In this document: positions 36,701-49,301 of the stretch, in pieces
Numbering within the stretch: the stretch's first letter is position 1
Layout: the number at the start of each line of letters is the position of its first letter
Origin: Rotaria sp. Silwood1
Taxonomy: Eukaryota; Rotifera; Eurotatoria; Philodinida; Philodinidae
DNA length: 64,000 nt
Direction of reading: 5' to 3'
Assembly (NCBI GenBank): GCA_905250075.1
Contig: CAJNOP010000088.1
Location: 620,001-684,000 of the forward strand
Position numbers and translations under genes: made by a program
The notes under the pieces: generated by a model
What the model was told of the DNA's origin: nothing
Seen by the model: only the letters and a program-made list of their open reading frames with translations
Database searches by the model: none

Positions 36701-38159
36701 AATGTATATTAGATGATACGAATAAACTTTTCTATGTATATAGATCTAGCGAATCATATTCTATTTTTGATTCGTTCTTTGAAATGCGTTTATAGTTTAG
36801 AATAGCAGCAGAAGTGGAAAAATAAAAGTTTAGTATTTATCAAACAGATTATATTTTAGTGGCAACAATTGGTTGCTATTTTTGACTCATAGTCATTCTC
36901 ATTAATGTAACTATGAGTTATTCTATGAAGTCTCTCTAGCGGAGATTTATATCATTTGGAGAGATTCAAAAGATGATTTGAATGCATTCAATAAGATCTT
37001 TTTTGATTTCATACACTGAACAGCGAAAAAGAGTCTCAGAACTTCGACCATAAGAACTCGTTAGATCTCAACGATTCGCAGTGTTTCTTGAAATTTTCAA
37101 ATCAAAAATATTAAACTTCAATCTTTCATCAATTTATTAATGACCTTGAAAACGAAGTGCATACATATCAAAATACAAGAACAAAAACTTTATAATCACG
37201 TGTGAAACCTTACAAAGAATCGAATTTCATTAATACTCAATGCTCAAAAATAAAAGAATTCGAATATCTTTATTACCATTCATCTTCAAGGTGTTGGTTG
37301 AACGATGCTGTAAAGTGTACACGTACCAAAAGATGCTCACAGTCAGTCCATCCATATGTTTGGTGATATAATCTGTATCTGCATACAACGAAGTTCTCAA
37401 TTTATCTGAAAATTTTTCTTTGAAATGCATCGAAGAGTAGCAGAAATCATATTGTCATATTCTTCTGATAATTTGGAATCTATTCTATAGGTACACGATT
37501 GAAGATTTGATTTGATCAAGAAGATTTCTAATATTCTTTAGTTAATATTGAAAATAAGACTTTCCATCTTTGAGACAATAGGTCATGAATAAAATACAAT
37601 AAAAACTATGCGACAGATCGTTTCTTGTAAATCATAGAGGAACGCCCATACATGCATTTTTAACTAATTCAAAACTGTATTCATAGATATAAAACAACCA
37701 ACGAAATCTATTCTTGAAAGTAGGAGTATGTAGACGTATGTGTGAGTTGCGAAAATCTTTCTAATAAAAAGGCGTGAGACAGTATCTAGTGCATATTAGT
37801 GTACTCACAATTCAAGTCCGACCAACAAACAGAGCTTTTGCAATACTTGTGATTGACAAATAATTTGGGTAAAAAGTAGTGATGTTTGTTTGGACTTAAC
37901 TAACACAAAATCTCAATCTTCGAAACTCATAGAGAATTCCTTGAGAAATTGGGTGTTGATGCAGGTGAGGGTAAGAATAAAAAATCCGATACAGTTCTAC
38001 AGATCTGTCCTTCTGCTTAGGTTTCATTGAAAATAATGATAAACCGTTTCAAAATGCTTCATTAGGTTCATTGGTTTGATTCCCATACAGAATCCACGGC
38101 TTACGAATAGCAAAAGTCATTCTGTCGATATTTCTCTCTTGGAGGAACTCGTAAGCGTC
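33774..38159. other. gene-poor stretch of 4.4 kb
   Basis: No exon chain, domain or RNA gene that I can support on either strand. The open frames here (for example 35423-35611 and 37230-37430) are short, low in complexity and have no neighbours. No inverted or tandem repeat of note was found by eye. Confidence 0.45.
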
Positions 38160-38165
38160 TTTATT
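38160..38165 (-). promoter_or_regulatory. polyadenylation signal of the LRR gene
   Basis: AATAAA on the minus strand 33 bases past the TGA stop at 38198-38200. Confidence 0.5.
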
Positions 38166-38197
38166 GTCCATCAAGTAAGACAAGAAATTACAAAGAT

Positions 38198-40676
38198 TCA
38201 TTCTGAGTACGAAAACTTAATTTGACTGTTTTGTTGTTTTAAGGAGCATTGTACATAATCAGATACTTTGTTTTCCAGAAGCCATAAATACTTGAGTGTC
38301 TAGACGAAAAATTGAAAATAAGTTACAGGGAAAGAAAAGTAAATATGATGCATTACTCGATTGTCGCGTAATCCATCAGCCAGGTGTCGTGCTCCATCGT
38401 TTCGGATTTGATTCGCTCCCAAATGTAGTGTTATGAGGACCTGGAAAGAAAAAGAAAAGTGTATATGACAGAAATAATTTAGGTTGCCGTATTACTTGGT
38501 TGTCACGTAATCCATCAGCTAAATACTGAGCCCCATCATCGCCAATTTGATTATTCCACAAATTCAATTTCCTAAGTGTCTGTGTAATATAATAGGATGA
38601 AATAGCTACGGAATACGTGCAACACATATATTACTTTATTGTATCGCAAAGTATTAGCCAGGTATCGTGTGCCGTTGTCCCCAATTTGATTTCCTCCAAG
38701 GTCCAGGGTGGTCAATACCTGCGTTAACAATCAAAGATCACTATGAGAAAGATTGATAGAACCAGGGGATCACTTTGTTATTTCGTAATGCATCAGCTAG
38801 ATATTGTGCTCCTAGTGCTCCGATTCGATTGTCATCCAGAGTCAGTGTGTCGAGTGCCTATGTTGAAGTTATATAAGAGATATGAGAAGAATAAATGATA
38901 TGAATAAGTAACTTCATTGTATAACAATCCGTCAACAAGATATTGCATTCCTTTGTCTCCTATCTGATTCTGTGCGATATTCAATATAGTTAATGTCTAT
39001 CAGAAAATGTGAAAATAATAGTAGAGTTAAATGAAGAAAATATTCACTTTGTTGAAGTGTAATGCATCTCCCAAATATTGTGCGCCTTGTTCTCTGATTT
39101 GAGTGCCAATGAGGTCTAGTCGGATTAATGTCTATGTAAGAAAGAAACGTGAATGAAATAGAATGAAACAAACGGAATCAATTGGTCACGTTGTTAGTTC
39201 GTAATGCACTAGCTAGATGTTGTGCTCCATTATCACCAATTTGATTCTGGCCAAGGTTTAGTATAGTGAGTGTCTTTTGAATAGCTGAACATCAATATAA
39301 GAAGTCAACAGAAGCATGATCAAAACTGTTAGTCGGCTGTTTATAGCTGGTACAAGGTTAAAATAAAAATTCTTTAAACTAAGCTAAACATGTATAAAAT
39401 TTATAAATCGTCACCTTAACCGATCGCAAAGGACGATCTTCTTTGCTAGAAAATAGTCGAAATTTGTGTGTAGACATAGGAATACTAGCATTGACTTCTT
39501 TAAAAGCACATTTGTAGAACTATGTTAAAATACATGCTGTGAAGTACGATTTTAAAAGATTGTTCGAGTATATAGCGAGAGCAATGGTACCACCCATTAC
39601 CCATGGCCTTTGCAGGCATATCAGAAACATATCAGCAATCTGCTGTAGGATTTCAAATCACCGACTCAGATGAACTCGCATCTCTTGTACTACTAATGTA
39701 GCTTCATCATGTTTCACAATTTACTTTCATACAAATATACTGAAAGTTTGTAAAAATTAAAGCTACATTGGTATGCTCATAGTTATTAACGACGAGATTT
39801 GTTTTTTCGACTATGCAACGCTTTTCTACCTAGCGTGTAACGCTCAGGGACTATGCAAACTTTGCAGATGCTATTATGTGACCACTTGTGATATGCTGAC
39901 AGTTAAGTACAACAAAATTGGTCAAATCAATTATATTAGTCAAGCGGTACCTAGTTTTTTAATTTTCACTAATTCATAAATAAGTAATCTCCTAGTCTAT
40001 AAAATAAATTTGGTTAATTTAGCTTTGACAAATGTAGTACAACTAGTTTCAACATGAAATATAGTTTCAAAAAGAATAAGCAGAACATCTTGATTACCTG
40101 ATTATTGCGCAAGTTTCGAGAAAGTATTGAAACTCCTTGGGCAGTAATCTTGTTCGAAGACAAGTCCAACTCCGTGCAGCGCTTTTGAACAATTGCTTCT
40201 TGGATTATACACCACATATCTAAGTCAATGAGTCTTTTGCCCCAGAAGGATACTTTTATATTTTCATTCGGCTTGGCAGTCGTCGCTTCCTGCTGTAACA
40301 TCTCCTCTTTAGTCATAAGAACAAATTGCTTTTGCTGAAGTTCTGAAATAATGGGACTGTCAGACGCTTGAGCAGATGCTAGAGGAGATAATTCAGATTC
40401 CATTTTTTTCTTATGCATAATTTTAATCGTGGCATCTAAATCTAATAATGAACTAACCTTGAATTGATAGCCGTTACAAGAAGAGTTTCGCTCACAGGAT
40501 AACATAATGAATAGTTTCTCTTGTCCCATATTTATTTGTGAATACAATGCTTGCTGGATTATTCTCAAGAAGCTGTTTACTTTCAAAAGCGGCACAATTA
40601 CTGATAAGAAGACGTAAGTTAGAATGTCACATTTCAAGTTTTTATGCCGCTTTCGAGCAGAGAAATCGTTGCTCAT
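38198..40676 (-). CDS. ribonuclease-inhibitor-type leucine-rich repeat protein (422 aa, 9 exons)
   Basis: Horseshoe LRR protein, probably intracellular and used for protein binding. The ligand is unknown. Exon 1 (40098-40676) encodes an N-terminal region and the first repeat (CTELDLSSNKITAQGVSIL). Then come seven exons of exactly 84 bp: 39190-39273, 39048-39131, 38913-38996, 38774-38857, 38635-38718, 38496-38579 and 38357-38440. The last exon is 38198-38299, with a degenerate repeat and a short tail. Each 84-bp exon is one 28-residue RI-type repeat of the form TLxxLxLxxNQIGDxGAQxL, and every junction is phase 0. This repeat type is common in NLR-like proteins, but no NACHT domain is visible. 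The start is uncertain: Met1 at 40676 gives a hydrophobic stretch near residues 18-45, while a later Met (MGQEKLF) is also possible. Intron 1 is 824 bp. Confidence 0.82.
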
Positions 40677-43600
40677 GTTTTGTATATAGATTGCATAGGA
40701 AAAAAGTCATAGACTCAACTATCGGTACTGAAGCTAACGTGAAATAACATTCGATTAATCGAAAATTGAAAAGATGAAAAATATTTGACGATTTTGTCGT
40801 GATGGATCCTTTAGTTGAAAAAAAGTGTTACGAACAGACCAGTTACAAGCACAAAAATTTTCGAATGATTAATCACGAAAATAACAACTCATACAACGAT
40901 ATTCTTAATTAACAGATTATATATTACTTATTTCTACATGAACAAAACAAAAGACTAAACTAGTTTTGATTTTTCAGCATTGACAGTTTCATTTTCTTTT
41001 TCTATGCAAGTGAGATTCACCTATATACATGTACTTCTTCTTGATGACGGATTCAGTGAGCCTACTGGCGCTTGAGACTGTATGATACTCTTAGTGTCTT
41101 ATGCTAACTATCTCTGATGACACTGCTGATCACAAGAATTATCTGATTACATTAGACGTTCTCTGATGTGTGCTATTCATTTCCGTAAAAAAACTGTTAT
41201 TAAGAAAACACTTGATATTTTTCCCATGTTCTATCACGTACAAGCAATCTACTGGCTCACAACCTCTAACGCACCTTGAGCTATGTATTCCATCGATGAT
41301 TATTGATGCATACTATTTTACTTAGTTGACTTAATATCACTGATAAAAACTTAATTGCTTCGCAATAGAAATACTAACAAAGTTTAAAAGAACAGCCGTT
41401 TCGTTTCATATACCGAATAATCTTCTCTCAGTCATAAACACAGAATCTTATGTGAATTCTAATAAAACAAGAAAATTTTGTTCATAAATGCTTACCAGAG
41501 TTTTATTGGAGCATATTAATCAAGAGTATCACTGCGATGGTTACTCGAAATTAGAGAAAATTGAATAATGAAATTTAGATAACAGAATAAGTCTTTAGAC
41601 TTCCAATACAATTCAGATTAAGTCGTGACAACTTCTTGGGTGGATTACAGAAGTACAATGGCGAAATACAAGCAGAGAATATTGAGTAAGTTGCTTAGCG
41701 GTTTTGTACGAATTTATCTGAAAAAACTCACTGAATCTTTGTATGATCCTACACACAATAGAGAAAAAGTCGTCTTGTATATTAGCACATTCATACTGTA
41801 GAGATATGGGTTGAAGTAGGAAGCCTGTCATTGAGATTTTACCGGTTTCTTTTCTGTTTCACACAAATAAAATACTTGAGCAATGTACAAAAAAGTAGAT
41901 GAGATTCTGATTAGATCATAACAAAATTATGATGAGTTGGATGTGTACAAACTAAAAAAGCACCGACGTCATTGCTTTGTGTCAGCAGTCAATTGGGCTT
42001 CAACTCATCTATCCTTAGTACAAGCGAAATCGACACTGATTTCCTTTTCAGTACAATAATGATTGAAAAGCAAGGAAGGAAGTTGCAAGACTTAGCAACT
42101 TAGAAGGTTTTGATTTTTTTAACGGGAATGAAATGATGATATGTTGAAGCGATTTGAATATGGATATGACAATGAACATTGAAAATCCAACTGTTTAGAT
42201 AAGAATTTATTTTTTATCATCTTGCAAAAAGTTATGTCTTACCTATTAGCTTTGAAAAATGGCAAAGAGAAAAAACTTGCAGCATGTGCTTATGTTCTTT
42301 TTTTCTTCATTCATCAAATAACTTGTTACTTTTTCGTAAATTTACTTTCTTTCTAATCAATAGAGAGAACGAAGAAAAAAATCACAGTGCGATCAAGGCG
42401 ACATCATCTTACACCTGAAGACGTTGACAAACAATCTTGAAAATTCACACGTTATTGATAAGCTTAGAATCATATTTTTCTGAAATAAAATCTTCATGAA
42501 AAATGGAAAACTCTTATATACATTGGAAAGACTTCCTTCGAGTAATTTTTTCTGCACTTTTATTATCCAAAACAGGCTACTTAAATAATAATGTTTAGAT
42601 AACAGAGATGCTTCGGAAAATGTATAATATTTTATGAACAGCGATAGTAGACAACAGTTCAGCTAATCTTTAATGAATGCATTTTTCCATGAGAAATGAC
42701 CGTCAGTGGCGTACCTCTTGAAAGACATTATTGTTAAGACTTTCTAATGAAAAGAACAGCACAGTGAACCAACAGTGTAATCATTCGATTATTTTCTTCT
42801 TTTGTCTCATATCTATGAACAACTTGAGTCAGAATTGGTATGCATTACTATGTGCTATTCTTCAGTATACATGATCAGAGAAATAGACGAATCGCTATGC
42901 AGAAAAATCCATATAATGAAAGTAGACCCTGTATTATATTGCGATGCTGTTAGATTGCTAGTTAATGCAACGCTATATCTTGTCTGTTGCTTTTATGACT
43001 TTCTTGGAATAATACGAATTGTGCTATTGCTATTTATCTATCAGTTGATGCGCGTGATGGGAATCCATGGTCTCTTACAATGACGCCTCCATAGAAGCAC
43101 AGATCAATACGGTTTGTATCTTGCATCGATGCATCTGCTGTTAGATTTGGAGTAGGTAGGTTTTTTTCTTATCAGAACTGGTAGAAACGGTCGAACCAGA
43201 CCTCATCGACATTTATGATGGTATTGATCATTCTTCGTTTTGCTGATCCTACAACTGCCAAATCAATCAGTTGGGTAGTCATATTTACGTCTTATCGACT
43301 GCAGAAATGATACAACAGTCCGTTTTAAGTGCCGTCTATCATTTGCATAAAAATCTTCTTTTGTTTCTGAGTGTCTATTTATGAATAGAAATCCTTGTTG
43401 AACTCAAGGTTCTATATCAGCTTTCCACATTCATTAATAGTTTATCAGACAAGTGGGATTTTACTCAATTGTACATTTGATCTACTGTTCATATTGTATT
43501 CACTGTGTGATCTCGTGTCTGTGCGATGCATACTCTATAAAGAGTAGAGGAAATATGAGCACATTTTTTGATAAATTACAGTGCTACACACATATTCACT

Positions 43601-44301
43601 TTTGTTTTAACGATATAACTTGATATGAGAATGGATCAATAATAGAGTTTTACTGTCAATAGTAAGAAGAACAAAAAAATCTCTTTTTAACCAACTAAAT
43701 ATGCTTCATCATGCCATATGTGTCAAAGTTTCTTCCGGATGTCTTGCATTCTAATCTGTAGAGGAGTTTCATAAACCTCCTTTACCGTTTGTTTCATCCT
43801 ACAAGTCAATTAATCCAAAATTTTGACTTATCCATTGTTTTCATATACCTTTTGGATCAACATGGCTCACACAGCTTCAGTGTGTTGTGCTTATGATATC
43901 TTTGGTAGATTGTTTTCATGCGATACAAAAGATATTTTTTCTCGTGTTAACCATCCATCTACAATTTTAGAGTAAAGCACTTTTGCTAAAACAGGCCAAA
44001 ATCTCAAATTTTCATCTTTATGATATTTTCGAAAAATGAAATTAGTCTTTTAAGTATACGTTCATTTCAGTACACATCTTGCTGAACTTTATGATTGCGT
44101 TGGTGAACATTTATAATCCGACACTCCTTTCAATGACATGGGTATCTAAATTATGATTTTCGATTCAATTTTCTTTTTGTTTTTGAATTCAATGTCAAGA
44201 AACCATAAGTATAGTTATATTATTGATTCACAGCAGCATTACTATTATTTAATGTAATATACTTTTCATCAGCTATAATAATATTGGAACCCGGAGAAAT
44301 C
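40677..44301. other. gene-poor stretch up to the assembly gap
   Basis: No supported gene. A 93-codon frame at 42802-43083 (+) ends in MGIHGLLQ, reminiscent of the start of XPG/EXO1 nucleases, but it stops at once and nothing follows in any frame. I see no repeats. Confidence 0.45.
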
Positions 44302-44311
44302 NNNNNNNNNN
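44302..44311. other. assembly gap (10 N)
   Basis: Ten N bases. The gap touches the left edge of the first 0.9-kb repeat copy, so repeat content may have caused the break. The true gap size is unknown. Confidence 0.99.
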
Positions 44312-45211
44312 CATCTAAAACAGCAATGGTATTGTATCATTAGATTATTATAGCAGCGCTACTTACATCATGATCGTTATCGTAATTGGAAGCCGTTGCA
44401 TCGTATCAGATTGAGGAGTCTTGAAGGGAGAAGTGTCAGGTTGGTGGAGCAAAGCTTTATTATATAGACGATGAGAGTGCAGCATATTTGCGTAATTTAT
44501 GTAAGACGGTAGCTGTGTAGGCCAAGAACCCATCGAATTATTTTTTCAAGCATCTATGGATTTCAATACGAATATTCGAGTGTTGGTGGCATATGATGTT
44601 TATTTTCTGCATCGATGCTTATTGTGTTCTTCCCAAAGACGTAAAGGATTGAAAAATGTAAATGAAAGCAGTATATTAGCATAATATTTCGAAATGCTTT
44701 CAAGAGGTCGCTTAATGCATAGAAGCAAAAGGATATTGGCAGTAATAGAATAACTGTATTATTTTCATAGTAGAAATACTTCGAGTGGACTGTTTAGCAT
44801 TTATATGACGGAGTATTTTCAAGAGCCCTTGTTTTTGTTTTCAAAATCAGAGAGTAATAGCTGGAGGTGATTTAACAGTAATAAAAGCAAGCTACTTGGA
44901 TACAAAATGAAGTCTTATTATTCGATGATTAATATACTGTTACGATCAGCTTGCAAATGTTTGATTAGATCTCATGGGTCGAAAGTCTACTATCAGAATT
45001 TTTGTGTACATACGAGCTACGTTTTTCCATCTTGAGTTTCAAGTTGTGGCATCGAATTATAGGACACATTTTACAAATTCAAGTTTCTTGGATTTTAGCA
45101 TCGAATTCATGGTATAGGTTGAACTCATAAAATATATGAAAAAGATGTGTGTGTAAGTATTAGCTTGTGTATAGTTGTAAATGTTGATGAGAAGAAAAGA
45201 CTCTTCAATAT
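44312..45211 (+). repeat. 0.9-kb direct repeat, copy A
   Basis: Matches 49302-50203 collinearly with roughly a fifth of positions changed (estimated by eye). Shared blocks include ATCATTAGATTATTATAGCA, TCATGATCGTTA, TTTATTATATAGACGA, TAATATTTCGAAATGCTTTC, TTAATGCATAGAAGCA and TTATTCGATGATTAATATGC/A. There are no long frames and no inverted ends, so the class of element is unclear. Confidence 0.8.
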
Positions 45212-47663
45212 ACCCCTTTCATTCAAAAACACAGCTAGAAAGCCATTAAGACTAATGAGAAAAATTTCGTATCGTCGATTTTAAGTGAATTTAGCAGATC
45301 CATGTGATCGAATGGTGGGGTGACATGCTCGAATAAGAGCCTTGAGTGAGGTCGATTGTGAGAAGGACGATTTTTTATCAATGAGCAGTTAGGTTCTTCT
45401 TTCAATCTAGGTTAATCAAAGAAATGGCCGTATGATGACACTGAAAATGAAGGAAAAATAGTGATGAACGAAATGAACAAGAATGGGACCAGGTGTTATG
45501 TTTTATGTCACAAAATAATTTCCAAGTGAAACGAGGAGAAACTTGTTGGAAGAGTTTGACGACAAAGTACACTTATGCAATTAGGACAATATTTTATATC
45601 TTCATCGCATACCCTCTGTGATGGCCAGTTGATTTTATATCCTATTAACCTCTTTTTCATTCTGAAATAATAAACGAATTGCTTTTTAGTTTTGTAGGTA
45701 TTTCTAAGATCCTTTCCAGAGTCATCAATACTAAAAAACATTGACTTGTTCTCTTTTTGTATGAGTATATTCGTACATCGTTAATCTAAAATGTTTAGCG
45801 CATCAGATAAGAAATGAGGGTTGTGCATAGATCTCATGTGTTTCTGCAAGTAATCTAAATAAGAAGACATACGCTAGCTAGGTGAAGAAATCGTGCGAGG
45901 CTCATTCAAAGAAAACAAAAAGAAAAACAAGAAAAAAAAACATTGAAATGAATCATCTCGATAATTATCATCAGCTTTTCATTCATCCTCGTTCCTCATT
46001 TTGATGATTATCTAAAGAGTTTTGAAACCCTTAAAGAAGACTTCTGTCATGGACACTTTCGATTGATTTTTCGAAATTCAGATGTGTGAACAACACTTAA
46101 AAACTTCGATGTGACATTCAAACATTCGTTTTGCTAACCATGCAACACCAAATAAGAGATGACCGAATATTCTAGTTTTGCGACAATTGATTCATGGAAA
46201 CCCAATCGATACTAAGCTTGTGATGTTGCCAACGCACCGATCTCATTTTCTTGATCATTGCGAATCTGATACGAAATTTCAAACATCGATTTTCTCTCAC
46301 TCAATGTCTCCTGTATCAATGTAATCAACATAATATTTTCTGAAATTTCGCACAGGTATTGTCCTGAATAATGAAGTGTCACAAGAATATCCAATATATA
46401 CATACCATAATATGATATTTAGAAATCACCGTTACACTGTAAGATTAGTTAAAGTTAATGGAACCTGAAATCAATGCTGGATTTAAAAGAATAAATGAAT
46501 ATTGTTTATCGACGGTATCAACGACTAAAACTAATCGTTAACTTAACGTTCGATCAATCCGGGCTCTATACGAAAAAAAATTGGATAATAAACAAGAGAG
46601 TGAGGACGGTGACAGGAAAAACTTGATTATAACTAAACTTGTTCATTTGTGACGGAGAAGATTTTAGAAATGATCCAAAGCCTTATTTATTTTAGGAGTC
46701 AATGTCAAAGACATTGTGATACGGCTTCAGCTTCAGAGCCAGTATCTTCCAAATGAAACCTAACTCGTTTTCTTTCCATTCATTCACTCAGAACCCTCTA
46801 GAGGCAAAGGTCAATTGAACTTGAAATTATACGACTCGTAAGCACGTTATCATGAATAGTATCTTGCTAGACTCTAGTTTTATCAACACGACACAATCAA
46901 TGTCATCGATATTATCTTTCAAGCCTCCTTAGCTTTCGTCTCACCAACATTTCCCAAAGTTGATATGCATGCCCTACTCATTCTACGATTCAAAGACATA
47001 GTCAAACCAATCAATATCGAGGAAAGCTTTCAGGATAATTCATAAAGTATTAACATTTGCACCATACAGCACCAACTATAGTCAGGGTCGGTAGTACTAG
47101 CCATAGTGCGTTGTTAAGAGGTTTTTGGCTGTAATACAAACCAGTTTACATCTTCTCTAGATAGATAAAGGCTCTAGTAAAGCGCAACATGCTTGTCACA
47201 GTGTGTGTGCGAAGATAAGGCTGATCTGTGTTTCTTCCAATACACCTTAATACTCAATAAATATCGCGTTTCACTGAAGCAGAATGTGGAGCAATCACCA
47301 GAAAATTCAGCAACCGCTCTTTCAAAAGATGAAATACTAACACTAGATATCGCACGCCTCGCGAAGCACATTATGAAACATGATACTGCTAACTGCAATT
47401 GAACAAAGACTTCTTGAAGCCGAACCCTTTATGAAGTGACTAATAAGAAAAACTATTCATGCTCATACGAATCTCTATGACACAATACAATGGATTTCCT
47501 CGTGAATCGTTTATTCCAAAGAAACCTGGTAAGTTCCGATCTCTTCGAAACCTAGCCACAATTAAGCATTCAGTATTTTCCTAGCTACAGCAAACATAAA
47601 GCAAAAGCAAATGTCATCACCATGGATAGAATTCTCAACGCCAAGTCTTCAACCCGTGGCAGA
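45212..47663. other. intergenic; possible retroelement scrap near 47470-47570
   Basis: No supported gene. On the + strand one frame reads GFPRESFIPKKPGKFRSL at about 47487-47545, similar to the start of reverse-transcriptase domains (PK..GK.R.L). The frame breaks soon after, so this may be a retrotransposon remnant or chance. Confidence 0.35.
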
Positions 47664-48754
47664 TTATGTCGTCGTCGACGGCGTAAAAGGACTGGTGCCA
47701 GTTGGTCGTGTTGTGTTGCCAGTTCTCATCGTAGATGCTTGAGTACTGGCTGTCGGTGGTCTCGGTGTTGTCTGATTGACCGGCATTGAAGTCAACGAGC
47801 CGTTTACAGGTAGTCGAGCAGTTGTTACATTTAAACGCATTGACGTTTGGGGTCCAATTGTTGCTGGTCTTGGTGTCGTCTGATTTGCCCGCATCGAAGT
47901 CAACGAGCCGTTTGCAGGTGGTCGAGCAGTTGTTACATTTAAACGCATTGAGGTCTGAGGACCGATTGTTGCTGGCCTTGAAGTCGTCTGATTAGCCGGG
48001 ATTGAAGTAAACGAGCCGTTTCCAGGTGGTCGAGCAGTTGTTACATTTAAACGCATTGAGGTCTGCGGACCGATTGTTGCTGGTCTTGGAGTCGTCTGAT
48101 CAGCCGGGATTGAAGTAAACGAGCCGTTTCCAGGTGGTCGAGCAGTTGTTACATTTAAACGCATTGACGTTTGGGGTCCAATTGTTGCTGGTCCTGGTGT
48201 CGTCTGATTAGCCGGCATTGAAGTAAACGAGTCAGTTCCTGGTGACTGTGAGGTTATGTCGGGAGGCATGGTGTCTTCGGCTAAAAGCAAGTATTCTTAG
48301 GTGGGGTTCTGCTTAGTGTAGGCAGCAGCTCTGAAGTATGGTAGAAACTAGGGATTCTTGTCCCCGAATCTCCTCTCAATTTATAATTGAGTACGATATT
48401 GTTCGAGGATATTGAATGAGATGCAGAGTACTTATCAAATGATAGTGATCGCGTCTTGCATCGGCGTCAACGGGGTGTCGTCAGGTTGATGTCGATTAAA
48501 AAGTCATAGGAATGAAGTGTGGTTGGTCAGTTTCGGTTGTAGTGGAGAAAGGAATTCAGGTGACTGCTAATAACTATGGAAAAATGTTTCATTGGATATC
48601 TCAAATGTAGGATTGATGATATGCGCAATGAAGTAACTGTTTTAATGTATCTTATGGCCACCAAAGTATGTTGAAATGAAACGTTACATAGCTGACAGAT
48701 GTGGAAGTGAAAACAGAGGATAAATATAATAGAGAGATGTAAGTATAGGCTCAT
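47664..48754 (-). CDS. mucin-like secreted Thr/Pro-rich repeat protein (about 227 aa, two exons)
   Basis: Exon 1 (48688-48754) starts with ATG and encodes a signal peptide (MSLYLHLSIIFILCFHFHIC). A 407-bp phase-1 intron (48281-48687) ends in TTTTAG, and exon 2 is 47664-48280. Joining them gives an uninterrupted frame, but the link is my inference. Exon 2 alone is also open from an upstream ATG at 48290. The body is built of 36-residue repeats (108 bp, starting about every 108 bases from 47821) with the pattern NQTTPRPATIGPQTSMRLNV then TTARPPGNGSFTSIPA. Each unit brings N-glycosylation sites (NQT, NVT, NGS) and many Thr/Ser for O-glycosylation. It ends in a Thr-rich tail with no membrane anchor. 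A mucus or cuticle-coat component is likely. The gene sits between the two 0.9-kb direct repeats. Confidence 0.6.
47813..48250 (-). repeat. 108-bp coding minisatellite
   Basis: Four near-identical 108-bp units inside the mucin-like exon. The anchor GTTGTTACATTTAAACGCAT recurs at 47821, 47929, 48037 and 48145. The outer two units share TTTGGGGTCCAATT, whereas the inner two share TCTG(A/C)GGACCGATT. This pattern suggests unequal exchange or conversion. Confidence 0.85.
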
Positions 48755-49301
48755 GCATGGTTGTCAGTGAATATTTATTTGGATCTGGGTGAAGATATTG
48801 GCGTATGACAAGCTCTTGTTGTTACCAACACCTATCCCACGTCGACACTGTCAACTACAACCATAATAGAACATTTACATCTACAGTCTCTATACGTTTC
48901 ACTATAAAATTGATGTCCTGATTCAACCTAACACCACAAATATACACTTCATATCTGTATACTTTTTATAAAAAAAGTTATATTTTCTGGCGGTGCACAT
49001 TGTCAAACTACGAGTTGTATTCACTCAATTAAATGTGTAAAACTGAATGTCAGCTATACAACCTTGACTTTTCATCTAGATTTTCACACTAGTGTTGTTC
49101 AGGTTTTATCATTTATGGGATAATGACGTGCAAAAATATGGATTTCCTTGTAATTGCAACTTATCATACCCTCTAAGCTATTTAACTTGTTATAAAGGTA
49201 GTAGCAGAATTTAGCTAGGCAAATCTACTGCTCCTTTCGAAGTTTCATCAAGATGAATGACTAAGGATGGTTTCTGTTACCTGTAACACAGCAGAGAAGA
49301 T
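48755..49301. other. intergenic, nothing seen
   Basis: Upstream of the mucin-like gene and left of repeat copy B. No gene or repeat recognised. Confidence 0.45.

Noticed and set aside
42802..43083. ORF ending MGIHGLLQ, like the start of EXO1/FEN1 nucleases
   Set aside because: A stop follows immediately and no further XPG-family sequence appears in any frame downstream. Most likely chance.
47487..47545. Reverse-transcriptase-like PKKPGKFRSL motif
   Set aside because: Only about 20 residues are similar and no other RT motif follows in frame. Noted as a possible scrap, not called as an element.
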